From JAWPMT01 sp965267435 (lineage in GTDB: Bacteria > Bacteroidota > Bacteroidia > Cytophagales > Cyclobacteriaceae), in NCBI GenBank assembly GCA_965267435.1, contig OZ253960.1:5270001-5334000 (forward strand): DNA of 64,000 bases, given 5' to 3'. Both the position numbers and the translations under genes were made by a program. The notes beneath the pieces were generated by a model. The model ran no database searches, was not told the origin of the DNA, and saw only the letters and a program-made list of their open reading frames with translations. This document shows, one piece after another, positions 35,575 to 43,293 of the stretch (positions are counted from its first letter, which is position 1; every line of letters begins with the position of its first letter).

Positions 35575-36432
35575 CTACAGGTTTTTAATGCCGGCCGTAC
35601 TCAAAACAAAGGTCGGGGTGATGCCTTGTGCCCGAATAAGAATTTTATAGTCCTCTTTTCGTGTATTGCCCGTGAGGACGAGCGCCGTATCGAGGCCATA
35701 CTTGTTGCCCCCAATGATGTCGGTGGTGAGCGTGTCGCCCACCATCAAAACTTCATCTCTTGTTGCGTGAACACCATCCTCCTTGACATGTTCGAAGGCG
35801 AAATTGAACATGATGGCATCCGGCTTGCCGAACTTGATGAACTGTTTGCCCACGAGTTCCTGGATCATATCAGCGATGCCACCTATGGCGACGGATACGT
35901 AACCTTTCGAGGTGGGATAGCCGAGATCGGTGTTCGCCACGATGGTCGGTATATTCCTGATGCGCAGCAAATTGACCGTCTTATTGATATCAACCTGCCA
36001 GTCAAATCCCTCATCGTCCATCAACGCCAGTGCGCTGATGTCCTCAGTATGTTTCAGGTCCACATCACCAATGTGCAAGGCTTCCAGGCCCAGTGATTCA
36101 ATGAAGTACGCGGAGGGCGGTGGACCGACGTACACAACTTTTCCTCCGTCTACTTTATGGCCAAGAAATTGGCTTGTAAGCATGCCGCTGGAGATGATAT
36201 GTGACTCTTCCACATTCTTGTGGCCAAGTTTGTGGTAGGCGACAGCCAGTTCGTGCGGACTTCTCGAAGCGTCGTTTGTGAGGATGTAGTAGGGGATATT
36301 TCGTTGCTCGAGCCAACGAAATGTGTTGTCGATATGAGCGATGGATCCACTAGATGTTTTGAGTACCCCGTAGGCATCAAAAAAGATCACTTTGTACTGT
36401 TCGGCGATTTCCTCGAAGTGTTGAATTTTCAT
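35575..36432 (-). CDS. HAD-superfamily (class IIA, NagD-like) hydrolase
   Basis: A 285-residue protein with the class IIA order: motif I FFDAYGVLKTSSG, motif II YYILTNDASRS, a C2-type cap, IKFGKPDAIMFNFA and motif IV VLMVGDTLTTDIIGG. The nucleophile Asp is present, but the general-acid Asp of DxD is Tyr (DAY), as in some uncharacterised NagD-like subfamilies, so phosphatase activity is uncertain. It starts 1 base after the stop of the APH-like phosphotransferase, making a two-gene operon that diverges from the ethanolamine-type operon. A linked role in handling a phosphorylated amino alcohol is possible but unproven. Confidence 0.88.
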   Translation of the reverse strand: MKIQHFEEIAEQYKVIFFDAYGVLKTSSGSIAHIDNTFRWLEQRNIPYYILTNDASRSPHELAVAYHKLGHKNVEESHIISSGMLTSQFLGHKVDGGKVVYVGPPPSAYFIESLGLEALHIGDVDLKHTEDISALALMDDEGFDWQVDINKTVNLLRIRNIPTIVANTDLGYPTSKGYVSVAIGGIADMIQELVGKQFIKFGKPDAIMFNFAFEHVKEDGVHATRDEVLMVGDTLTTDIIGGNKYGLDTALVLTGNTRKEDYKILIRAQGITPTFVLSTAGIKNL

Positions 36433-36433
36433 A

Positions 36434-37474
36434 TCAGAGATCTAAAGTACGAAGTATTTTTTCTGAATTGAACTTGTCAATTTGGGGGAAGTACAGCGTG
36501 TAGGCCTCCATCTGCAGTTTACTGGCATAGATCTCATGGAAGAAGTATCTGCCGTCTTTCACTACATAATTGAGAATGAAAAATCGGTAAGCTTCCTTCA
36601 GCAAGAGTACTTCCCTTTCCGTTAGAGGGAAAACTTCATGGTAGGCCTTCAGAAAGTCGAGGAAGCGATCCTCCATGAGGGGGTCGATGAGGTAGCTGAA
36701 GAAAGTCTTGTCTCCGGCACTCGAGCATACTCTACTGAAAAAATAGAAATCCATCATACGCGAGCTCATCCGAAACCAGTCGTAGTCCCATCGGGAGTAG
36801 AATGAGCCGTCTTTCGTCACAGAGAAATTACCAATATTCCAATCCACGAAAACCGGGATACTTGCCAGAGAATCCGAATCGATTTTGTCTGTATTGTTGA
36901 AGAATAGATCTATCTGCTTTCTGATTTCATCGACGTACCCACGATGGTCAAACTGACCTCTTTCCGTTTTGAGGATTTCCAATAAATGCTCAAGGTCATT
37001 GCGCATGGATTTGGACCACGGGGGCAGGACCCCTGAAATGGATTGGCAGGTCTTATGAAACCTAGCGAGTTCTGCGCCGAGCTTTCGCACTGTCGCGAGG
37101 GATTGCTTTTTGGGCAACATCTGATCTACACGCATGGGCTTGTAAAAGACAACCCAGGCATCCAACATGCTATCCGTATAGCGATAGATGTACACATTGC
37201 CCGCTTTTGTCAGGCTATGTGAGACGAAGTATTCATAGGGGGCTGGAAGGTTGAGCGCCAGCGCGTTGATCAGCGTATGATCCTCCGAAAAGTCCTCGTA
37301 TTTGCCAAAGTAGGAAAGCTTCCCAACGACCTTTTCACCCTCCTCCAGATAAATCATGAATACGTGATTCGTCGAGACCCGCGCACTTATGTCGTGGACA
37401 GAAAGGATCTTGCGGTTGGGATCGTAATCTTCCCAGGCGTCATAAACGATCTCGGTGAAGTCTTTTAAATGCAT
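36434..37474 (-). CDS. APH-family phosphotransferase
   Basis: A 346-residue protein with a kinase-like fold of the aminoglycoside/choline kinase type. The catalytic loop reads PVFVDWNIGNFSV (the usual HGDLHxGN, with His replaced by Val and Asp kept). The metal-binding loop reads SRWDYDWFRMSSRMMDFYF. An ATP-lobe Lys is likely in KVVGKLSYFGKYE. It is the first gene of an operon with the NagD-like HAD gene and is divergent, across 108 bases, from the ethanolamine-type permease. Because choline/ethanolamine kinases belong to this superfamily, an amino-alcohol substrate is conceivable, but the sequence does not prove it. Confidence 0.82.
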   Translation of the reverse strand: MHLKDFTEIVYDAWEDYDPNRKILSVHDISARVSTNHVFMIYLEEGEKVVGKLSYFGKYEDFSEDHTLINALALNLPAPYEYFVSHSLTKAGNVYIYRYTDSMLDAWVVFYKPMRVDQMLPKKQSLATVRKLGAELARFHKTCQSISGVLPPWSKSMRNDLEHLLEILKTERGQFDHRGYVDEIRKQIDLFFNNTDKIDSDSLASIPVFVDWNIGNFSVTKDGSFYSRWDYDWFRMSSRMMDFYFFSRVCSSAGDKTFFSYLIDPLMEDRFLDFLKAYHEVFPLTEREVLLLKEAYRFFILNYVVKDGRYFFHEIYASKLQMEAYTLYFPQIDKFNSEKILRTLDL

Positions 37475-37540
37475 CGGCGCAGCTCAGGTTTTAAGAGATT
37501 ATGTAATGGCAAATATTGATGATCTATTGGGATTCGCGAC

Positions 37541-37570
37541 TTTGGTGGAAGACATTTTTAAGTATCTTTC
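37541..37570 (+). promoter_or_regulatory. Candidate promoter of the ethanolamine-type operon
   Basis: TTTG at 37541-37544, an 18-base spacer and TATCTTTC at 37563-37570, close to the Bacteroidota consensus TTG-N17-20-TAnnTTTG (last base C instead of G). It lies 12 bases upstream of the permease ATG, giving a very short leader. Confidence 0.4.
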
Positions 37571-37582
37571 GCCCTTTGACAG

Positions 37583-38908
37583 ATGAGCACACCAGACCAA
37601 TCTTCTTCCCCTTCTTTGCAGAGAAAGCTTGGCCCCTTGATGCTATGGGGACTCGGCGTCGGATACGTGATCTCAGGCATGTACTTCGGATGGAACCTTG
37701 GCCTCGAAAAGGGAGGTACATTAGGGCTTGCCGTCGCCACCTTCTTCGTGATTATCATGTATGTCACGTTCACCTTTAGCTACACAGAAATGGCTTGTGC
37801 CATCCCCAAAGCTGGTGGTGCATTTGACTATGCCGTCAAGGCCTTGGGTAAAAACGGTGGTTTCCTTGCAGGTATGGCGCAAAACATCGAGTTCATTTTC
37901 GCTCCTCCAGCGATTGCTTTTGCCATCGGCGCCTACCTGTCCATATTCTTGCCCTCAGTACCAGTCATTGCCATTGCTATCTTCTTTTATCTCGTATTCA
38001 CCTCCTTGAATATATATGGTATCGAGGCCGCCGCATCCTTTGAGTTGCTCATTACGGCGGTTGCTGTAGTTGGACTTCTGATTTTTGCCGGATCCACTCT
38101 TCCGGATTTTGATGCCGCTCAGCTCAAGGCCAATGCCTTGCCGAATGGTTGGGGTGGAGCTTTCGCGGCCATCCCTTTTGCAATTTGGTTTTTCCTCGCC
38201 ATAGAGGGTGTGGCCAACGTAGCGGAGGAAACCATCAATCCTCAAAGAAATATCCTAATAGGTTTCGGTTCTGCCATATTCACCTTGGTTGCGCTTTGCA
38301 TTCTGACCTTCTTTACCTCAATCGGCGTATCCGGATGGGAAAGTGTGGTTTTTGATGTTAATGGTGTCGCTTCAGACTCTCCCCTTCCATTGGCCATTAG
38401 TCGGTCCGCTGCCGCGGGGACCTGGGTGTATCAAGCCGTGGTGATCATAGGATTGTTTGGGCTTGTGGCCTCTTTTCATGGGATCATTCTTGCAGCAGGG
38501 CGTGCCACTTATGAGTTTGGGAAAGAGGGCTATGGTCCTCCTGTTTTTGGGCGAATCCACAAAAAGTTTAGAACACCTGCCAACGCCTTACTTATCAATA
38601 TGGGAATCGGCATTCTGGCACTTGTGACGGGAAAGACGGGTGAGATTATCACCATTGCTTGTTTCGGAGCTCTCACATTGTACATTGTCTCGATGATATC
38701 GATCATCGTGTTGCGCAAGAAATTCCCTGATATGGAGCGGCCTTTCAAGGTACCGTTCTATCCAGTGACACCTTATCTTGCCTTGGTCATAGCGATCGTA
38801 GCATTGATATCTATCACCATTTATAATCTTCTGCTAGCTGGTATTTATGTGGGACTACTTGCGGTATCCTATGCATGGTATCATTTCGCAAAACCAAAAA
38901 TCTCATGA
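37583..38908 (+). CDS. Ethanolamine permease-like APC transporter
   Basis: A 441-residue amino acid-polyamine-organocation transporter with 12 hydrophobic segments. The N-terminal block GPLMLWGLGVGYVISGMYFG, then GWNLGLEKGGTLG, and the block AGGAFDYAVKALGKNGGFLAGMAQNIEFIFAPPAIAFAIGAY (only key parts quoted) are characteristic of bacterial ethanolamine permeases. The segment EGVANVAEETINPQRN, conserved in APC carriers, is present. Its stop overlaps the ATG of the glutamine-synthetase homologue (ATGA), so it heads a five-gene operon. It brings ethanolamine or a related small amine into the cell. Substrate choice is by similarity and operon context. Confidence 0.88.
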   Translation: MSTPDQSSSPSLQRKLGPLMLWGLGVGYVISGMYFGWNLGLEKGGTLGLAVATFFVIIMYVTFTFSYTEMACAIPKAGGAFDYAVKALGKNGGFLAGMAQNIEFIFAPPAIAFAIGAYLSIFLPSVPVIAIAIFFYLVFTSLNIYGIEAAASFELLITAVAVVGLLIFAGSTLPDFDAAQLKANALPNGWGGAFAAIPFAIWFFLAIEGVANVAEETINPQRNILIGFGSAIFTLVALCILTFFTSIGVSGWESVVFDVNGVASDSPLPLAISRSAAAGTWVYQAVVIIGLFGLVASFHGIILAAGRATYEFGKEGYGPPVFGRIHKKFRTPANALLINMGIGILALVTGKTGEIITIACFGALTLYIVSMISIIVLRKKFPDMERPFKVPFYPVTPYLALVIAIVALISITIYNLLLAGIYVGLLAVSYAWYHFAKPKIS

Positions 38909-40278
38909 CTCCGAAAGGAATGCTGGACCTGCAGACGCTGCAACAAAAAGCGGCGAACGAGGAAATTGAAACCGTCATAGTTGGTTTTACAGACCACTAT
39001 GGTCGCCTGATGGGTAAACGGTTCGACGTCGACTTTTTCCTGGAGGGGGCAGCTACGGACGGTACCCATGCTTGCGACTACCTGCTGACTACAGATATGG
39101 AAATGGAGCCCGTTCAGGGATACGAGTTAGCTAATTGGGAATTGGGGTACGGTGATTTTCACTTGGTACCGGACCTTAGCACCTTACGTGAGGCGACCTG
39201 GCTGGACAAGACCGCCCTTGTTCTTTGCGATGTGTTTCATCCGGATCATAAGCTGGTGGCCGAGGCACCTCGGAGCGTATTACGCAAGCAACTGCAGCAT
39301 TTGTTGGATCGTGGCTACGAAAGCTTCGCGGCGTCAGAGTTGGAATATTATCTTTTCAATACAGGATACCGCGAGGCATTTGAGGGCACCACATCCCCAG
39401 AAAAGCCAGCGGGCTGGTACCTGGAAGATTACCACATTTTGCAAGGCACGCGCACGGAGCCTTTCACCGCCGCTGCCAGGCGTCATCTGAAGAAATCGGG
39501 GGTACCCGTCGAAAACTCCAAGGGCGAATGGGGACTGGGGCAGCACGAATTGAATGTGCAATATGCCGAGACTCTGGAGATGGGGGACCGCCATGTCGTG
39601 TACAAACAGTGTCTGAAAGAGCTAGCCGATTCCATGGACCTGTCGGTTTCCTTTATGGCGAAGTATGACACCGATCGTGCGGGATCCAGTTGTCATGTAC
39701 ATATCAGCTTGTGGCAGGATGGAGACAATGCATTTGTCGGTGATGAAGCCATAGGGCCCATGAAGGCCTCAGCGGTTTTCAGGTGGTTTCTGGGCGGGTG
39801 GATCAAATATGTCCCGGATGTGATGGTCTTCTATGCTCCTACCATCAACTCTTATAAGCGATACGTGGATGGCAGTTGGGCACCGACGAGATTGGCATGG
39901 AGCACTGATAATCGGACGGCCGGATTTCGGGTAGTGGGGACTGGCAAAAGCTTGCGTATCGAGTGCCGCATACCTGGCGCTGACTGCAATCCCTACCTGG
40001 CGTTTGCTGCGGCGATAGCCAGTGGTCTGGAGGGCATTAAGAACGAGATCGAGCCGCCTGAGTGTTTTCTAGGGGATATTTATGAAGCAAGGCACCTGCC
40101 ACATGTACCGAAGACATTGAAGGACGCGGTGCAGCTCTTCGAAGGAAGTGATTTCGCAAAAGCCACCTTCGGCGAAAATGTTGTAAAGCACTACGGGCAT
40201 TTCTACCGCCAGGAGATAGCAGCATTCGAAGAAAGCGTGACCGACTGGGAGCGGCGGCGGTATTTCGAACGGATCTAA
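38905..40278 (+). CDS. Glutamine synthetase family gamma-glutamyl amine ligase (PuuA/GlnA4-like)
   Basis: A 457-residue protein starting at MTPKGMLDLQTLQQ, chosen because its ATG overlaps the permease stop. The GS fold motifs are present: FTDHYGRLMGKRFD in the beta-grasp, SELEYYLF, GLGQHELNVQYAE (metal Glu and His), AGSSCHVHISLW (ATP/metal His), NSYKRYVDGSWAPTRLAWSTDNR and RIECRIPGADCNPYLAFAAAIASG. These fit the class that ligates glutamate to amines (gamma-glutamylputrescine or gamma-glutamylethanolamide synthetases) better than true GlnA, because the adenylylation region is absent and the operon is catabolic. Reaction inferred: glutamate + ATP + ethanolamine to gamma-glutamylethanolamide. 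Confidence 0.88.
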   Translation: MTPKGMLDLQTLQQKAANEEIETVIVGFTDHYGRLMGKRFDVDFFLEGAATDGTHACDYLLTTDMEMEPVQGYELANWELGYGDFHLVPDLSTLREATWLDKTALVLCDVFHPDHKLVAEAPRSVLRKQLQHLLDRGYESFAASELEYYLFNTGYREAFEGTTSPEKPAGWYLEDYHILQGTRTEPFTAAARRHLKKSGVPVENSKGEWGLGQHELNVQYAETLEMGDRHVVYKQCLKELADSMDLSVSFMAKYDTDRAGSSCHVHISLWQDGDNAFVGDEAIGPMKASAVFRWFLGGWIKYVPDVMVFYAPTINSYKRYVDGSWAPTRLAWSTDNRTAGFRVVGTGKSLRIECRIPGADCNPYLAFAAAIASGLEGIKNEIEPPECFLGDIYEARHLPHVPKTLKDAVQLFEGSDFAKATFGENVVKHYGHFYRQEIAAFEESVTDWERRRYFERI

Positions 40279-40318
40279 TAAACCCAAAATTTTGGGATAA
40301 AAGCTTAGTACATATCTC

Positions 40319-41083
40319 ATGAGACTGAAAGACAAAGTCGCCATTGTGACCGGAGGGAGCAATGGCATCGGCAAGGAGACAGCCGTACTCTTTGCGAAGG
40401 AAGGAGCCAAGGTGGTAATAGCTGATATCAATGAAGAGGCTGCCAGGCTTGTCGTGGATGAAATTGGTGAGAGTGCGCGGTTTATTCGAACAGACGTTGC
40501 ACAAGCAGCAGATTGTGAGCAGATGGTGGCCTTTGCTGAGAAGGAATTTGGCGCACTTCACATCCTGTTCAACAACGCGGGGATCATGCACGGTGATGAT
40601 GGCAATTCCCAAGACACTGAGGAAGACATTTGGGACCTTACGATGAACATCAACGCGAAGGGTGTTTTCCTTGGATGTAAATACGGTATTCCGGCTATCA
40701 AGAGAGCAGGTGGAGGTTCGGTCATCAACACCGCGTCCTTCGTGGCAATCCTAGGAGCCGCCACACCTCAAGTTGCCTATACGGCCAGCAAGGGTGCAGT
40801 GCTGTCGATGACACGGGAGTTGGCCGTGATCCACGCACGAGAAAACATCCGAGTGAATTCGCTATGCCCAGGCCCCTTGCGAACGGAGCTCCTCATGAAC
40901 TTCCTCAATACCGACGAAAAGAAGCAAAGAAGACTAGTACATGTGCCCATGGGACGATTCGGCGAGGCGGCTGAGATGGCCAAAGCGGCATTGTTTCTGG
41001 CTTCGGATGAATCCTCTTACATGACAGGGTCAGACTTTTTGGTAGATGGCGGCATCACTTCCGCGTATGTCACACCTGAGTAG
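40319..41083 (+). CDS. Short-chain dehydrogenase/reductase
   Basis: A 254-residue classical SDR. It has the NAD(P)-binding TGGSNGIGKETA (residues 12-23), an acidic residue after beta-2 (VVIADINEEA) favouring NAD, NNAG in ILFNNAGIMHG, catalytic Ser in VINTASFVAI, and the Tyr-Lys pair in YTASKGAVLSMTRELA. It lies 40 bases after the glutamine-synthetase homologue and 4 bases before the aldehyde dehydrogenase. In this operon the SDR can oxidise the hydroxyl of gamma-glutamylethanolamide to an aldehyde, replacing the amine oxidase PuuB of putrescine operons. This role is inferred from position. Confidence 0.92.
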   Translation: MRLKDKVAIVTGGSNGIGKETAVLFAKEGAKVVIADINEEAARLVVDEIGESARFIRTDVAQAADCEQMVAFAEKEFGALHILFNNAGIMHGDDGNSQDTEEDIWDLTMNINAKGVFLGCKYGIPAIKRAGGGSVINTASFVAILGAATPQVAYTASKGAVLSMTRELAVIHARENIRVNSLCPGPLRTELLMNFLNTDEKKQRRLVHVPMGRFGEAAEMAKAALFLASDESSYMTGSDFLVDGGITSAYVTPE

Positions 41084-41087
41084 CGAC

Positions 41088-42473
41088 ATGGATCGATTTC
41101 AGACGATATCTCCTGTAGATGGCTCTGTGTACTGCGAGCGGGCCTATGCGAACAGCCAGGAAATAACTAGGGCCTTGGATCTAGCCAGGAAGGCGCAAGA
41201 ATCCTGGCGGGCGACATCCCTGGATGAACGAGCATCGATCTGCCACGGGGTGGTTGAGTACTTCATCCAAAACGCTGAAGAGATTAGCCAGGAGATCACG
41301 TGGCAAATGGGGCGGCCCATTGCCTATTCTCCATTTGAGATCAAGAAGGGGTTCAAAGAGCGAGCGGATCATATGATTGGCATCGCCGCCAAAGAGTTGT
41401 CCCCGGTTGAGATTGAAGATGGGGATCAGTTTCGGCGTCTGATTCGACGGGAACCTTTGGGAACAATACTGGTCCTTTCGCCCTGGAATTATCCCTACCT
41501 CACGCCTGTGAATGCCGTGATCCCTGCGGTCATGGCGGGGAACACGGTCATCCTAAAACATGCTGAGCAAACCCCTCTTTGTGCTGAGCGTTTTGCCTCA
41601 GCATTTGAGCACGCCAATGCTCCCGAGGGACTCTTCCAATACTTGCATTTGCGTCATGAGCAGATACCACCGATCATCCAGAATCCCATTATTGGGGGCG
41701 TCGCCTTCACCGGCTCAGTAGGCGGCGGGCAAGCCATACAGCGGGCTGTTGGGGAGCGTTTCATCACAGCTGGCCTCGAACTTGGTGGGAAGGATCCCGC
41801 CTATGTGGCATTGGACGCCGATGTAAGGAAGTCCGCCGAGAACCTTGTAGATGGCGCATTTTTCAACAGTGGTCAGTCATGCTGTGGGATTGAGCGCATC
41901 TATGTCCATGAGAAGCTATATGACGACTTCCTCGATGTTTTCAGGGAAATCACATCGACGTACAAAGTTGGAGACCCTACGAAAAGCGATACGACACTTG
42001 GTCCAATGGTTCGCGTCTCCTCAGCTCAGAAAGCTATGGGTCAATTGGAGGAGGCGAGGCAGTTGGGCGCCCAAGGCCTGATTTCGAATGGGACTTTTCC
42101 AGATCAACAGCTCCCCTACGTGAATCCGCAGGCACTCATCAACGTCACACATGAAATGCAGCTGATGCGCGAAGAAAGCTTTGCACCCATTGTGGGCATT
42201 ATGGCTGTTGAGGGTGACGACGAGGCCATTGCATTGATGAATGACAGCAACTACGGTCTTTCCGCTTCTGTATGGACCGATGATCTGGATAGGGCGATGT
42301 CAATAGGCGCGAGGGTTGAAACAGGCACGTGGTTCATGAATAGATGTGACTATCTGGATCCTGCGCTTGCATGGACGGGTGTGAAGAATTCGGGCAAGGG
42401 GTGTACGCTGAGTGCATTGGGATACCAGTACCTGACCAGGCCCAAGTCGTATCACCTGAAGTTGAAGCCATGA
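41088..42473 (+). CDS. Aldehyde dehydrogenase family protein
   Basis: A 461-residue ALDH starting at MDRFQTISPVDGSVYCERAY. A start 14 residues upstream would overlap the SDR. Key residues are present: VLSPWNYPYLTPVNAVIPAV (cofactor entry), GVAFTGSVGGG, ELGGKDPAYV (general base Glu), FFNSGQSCCGIERIYVHE (nucleophile Cys in a Cys-Cys pair) and MREESFAPIVGIM. It is translated 4 bases after the SDR and its stop overlaps the ATG of the amidotransferase. Expected role here: oxidation of the gamma-glutamyl aldehyde to the gamma-glutamyl carboxylate (gamma-glutamylglycine if ethanolamine is the amine), analogous to PuuC. Confidence 0.93.
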   Translation: MDRFQTISPVDGSVYCERAYANSQEITRALDLARKAQESWRATSLDERASICHGVVEYFIQNAEEISQEITWQMGRPIAYSPFEIKKGFKERADHMIGIAAKELSPVEIEDGDQFRRLIRREPLGTILVLSPWNYPYLTPVNAVIPAVMAGNTVILKHAEQTPLCAERFASAFEHANAPEGLFQYLHLRHEQIPPIIQNPIIGGVAFTGSVGGGQAIQRAVGERFITAGLELGGKDPAYVALDADVRKSAENLVDGAFFNSGQSCCGIERIYVHEKLYDDFLDVFREITSTYKVGDPTKSDTTLGPMVRVSSAQKAMGQLEEARQLGAQGLISNGTFPDQQLPYVNPQALINVTHEMQLMREESFAPIVGIMAVEGDDEAIALMNDSNYGLSASVWTDDLDRAMSIGARVETGTWFMNRCDYLDPALAWTGVKNSGKGCTLSALGYQYLTRPKSYHLKLKP

Positions 42474-43159
42474 AAGCCGCCCTGCTCGTCTGCGACCACG
42501 TACCACCGGAGTTCGACAAGAGGTTTGGTACGTATCCTAAGATGTTCGCACAGCTACTCCCAGACCTCGACCTGGAGTGTTTTTTTGCTTGCGATGGGGA
42601 CCTGCCGAGCCCTGACGACTTTCATTATTATGTGGCCACAGGCTCAAGATTTTCTGTTTACGACAACCATACCTGGATTCGGGACTTGCTTGATTTCATT
42701 GCTGATTTGAGGAGCAGACAGAAGAAGTTTGTCGGGATATGCTATGGTCACCAGCTGATCGGACAGGCTTTGGGAGGAAAGGTGGCAAAGTCTGAATTTG
42801 GTTGGCAGATAGGTGTGCATTCCTTCCAGGTAACAGAGCATCCGGATTGGATGAAGCCGGCACTCACAAAATTCAATGTGCTCATGCTTTGCCAGGACCA
42901 GATTGTGGAATTACCTCCCGGCGCGCAAGTCCTGGCAAAGTCGCCGACTTGTCCGGTGGGCGTTTTTCAAGTTGGAGAAGGCTACCTCGGCATTCAGGGG
43001 CACCCGGAGTTCACCAAAGCCTATAACCAGGCCATTTACACCTCCCGGGCCGATCGAATTCCAGCAGAGACTATCCTGGCTGCAGACAGGTCTTTGACTA
43101 CGAAAGTGGACCAATCCGCACTCACCTCATGGATCATGAACTTCCTGCAAAGCGCGTAG
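42470..43159 (+). CDS. Class I glutamine amidotransferase-like gamma-glutamyl hydrolase
   Basis: A 229-residue stand-alone class I GATase starting at MKAALLVCDHVPPEF, with its ATG overlapping the ALDH stop. The nucleophile elbow is GICYGHQLIGQALGG (Cys in GICYGH), and the His-Glu of the triad lie in YLGIQGHPEF. No synthetase domain is attached. Known relatives in amine-catabolic operons (PuuD-type) hydrolyse gamma-glutamyl bonds. Here it would release glutamate from gamma-glutamylglycine and close the cycle begun by the glutamine-synthetase homologue. It precedes carB, but it is not CarA, which has an extra N-terminal domain. Confidence 0.88.
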   Translation: MKAALLVCDHVPPEFDKRFGTYPKMFAQLLPDLDLECFFACDGDLPSPDDFHYYVATGSRFSVYDNHTWIRDLLDFIADLRSRQKKFVGICYGHQLIGQALGGKVAKSEFGWQIGVHSFQVTEHPDWMKPALTKFNVLMLCQDQIVELPPGAQVLAKSPTCPVGVFQVGEGYLGIQGHPEFTKAYNQAIYTSRADRIPAETILAADRSLTTKVDQSALTSWIMNFLQSA

Positions 43160-43203
43160 TCGTTGCCGATCAGATAATAATTATCAATTGATCAGGCCAA
43201 AGC

Positions 43204-43234
43204 TTTCAACTTCCTTCGGTGGGGCATAATTTTG
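43204..43234 (+). promoter_or_regulatory. Candidate carB promoter
   Basis: TTTC (43204-43207), a 19-base spacer and TAATTTTG (43227-43234), which matches the Bacteroidota TAnnTTTG box. It lies 59 bases upstream of the carB ATG. Confidence 0.45.
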
Positions 43235-43293
43235 CGCCAATTTGTGCATTGAGAAAATGGCACACGCACTCAAACTAATTAACTGCACCACCC

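Noticed and set aside
42470..43159. CarA, because it lies directly before carB
   Set aside because: The protein lacks the N-terminal CarA domain, overlaps the aldehyde dehydrogenase by ATGA, and is separated from carB by 134 bases with its own promoter.
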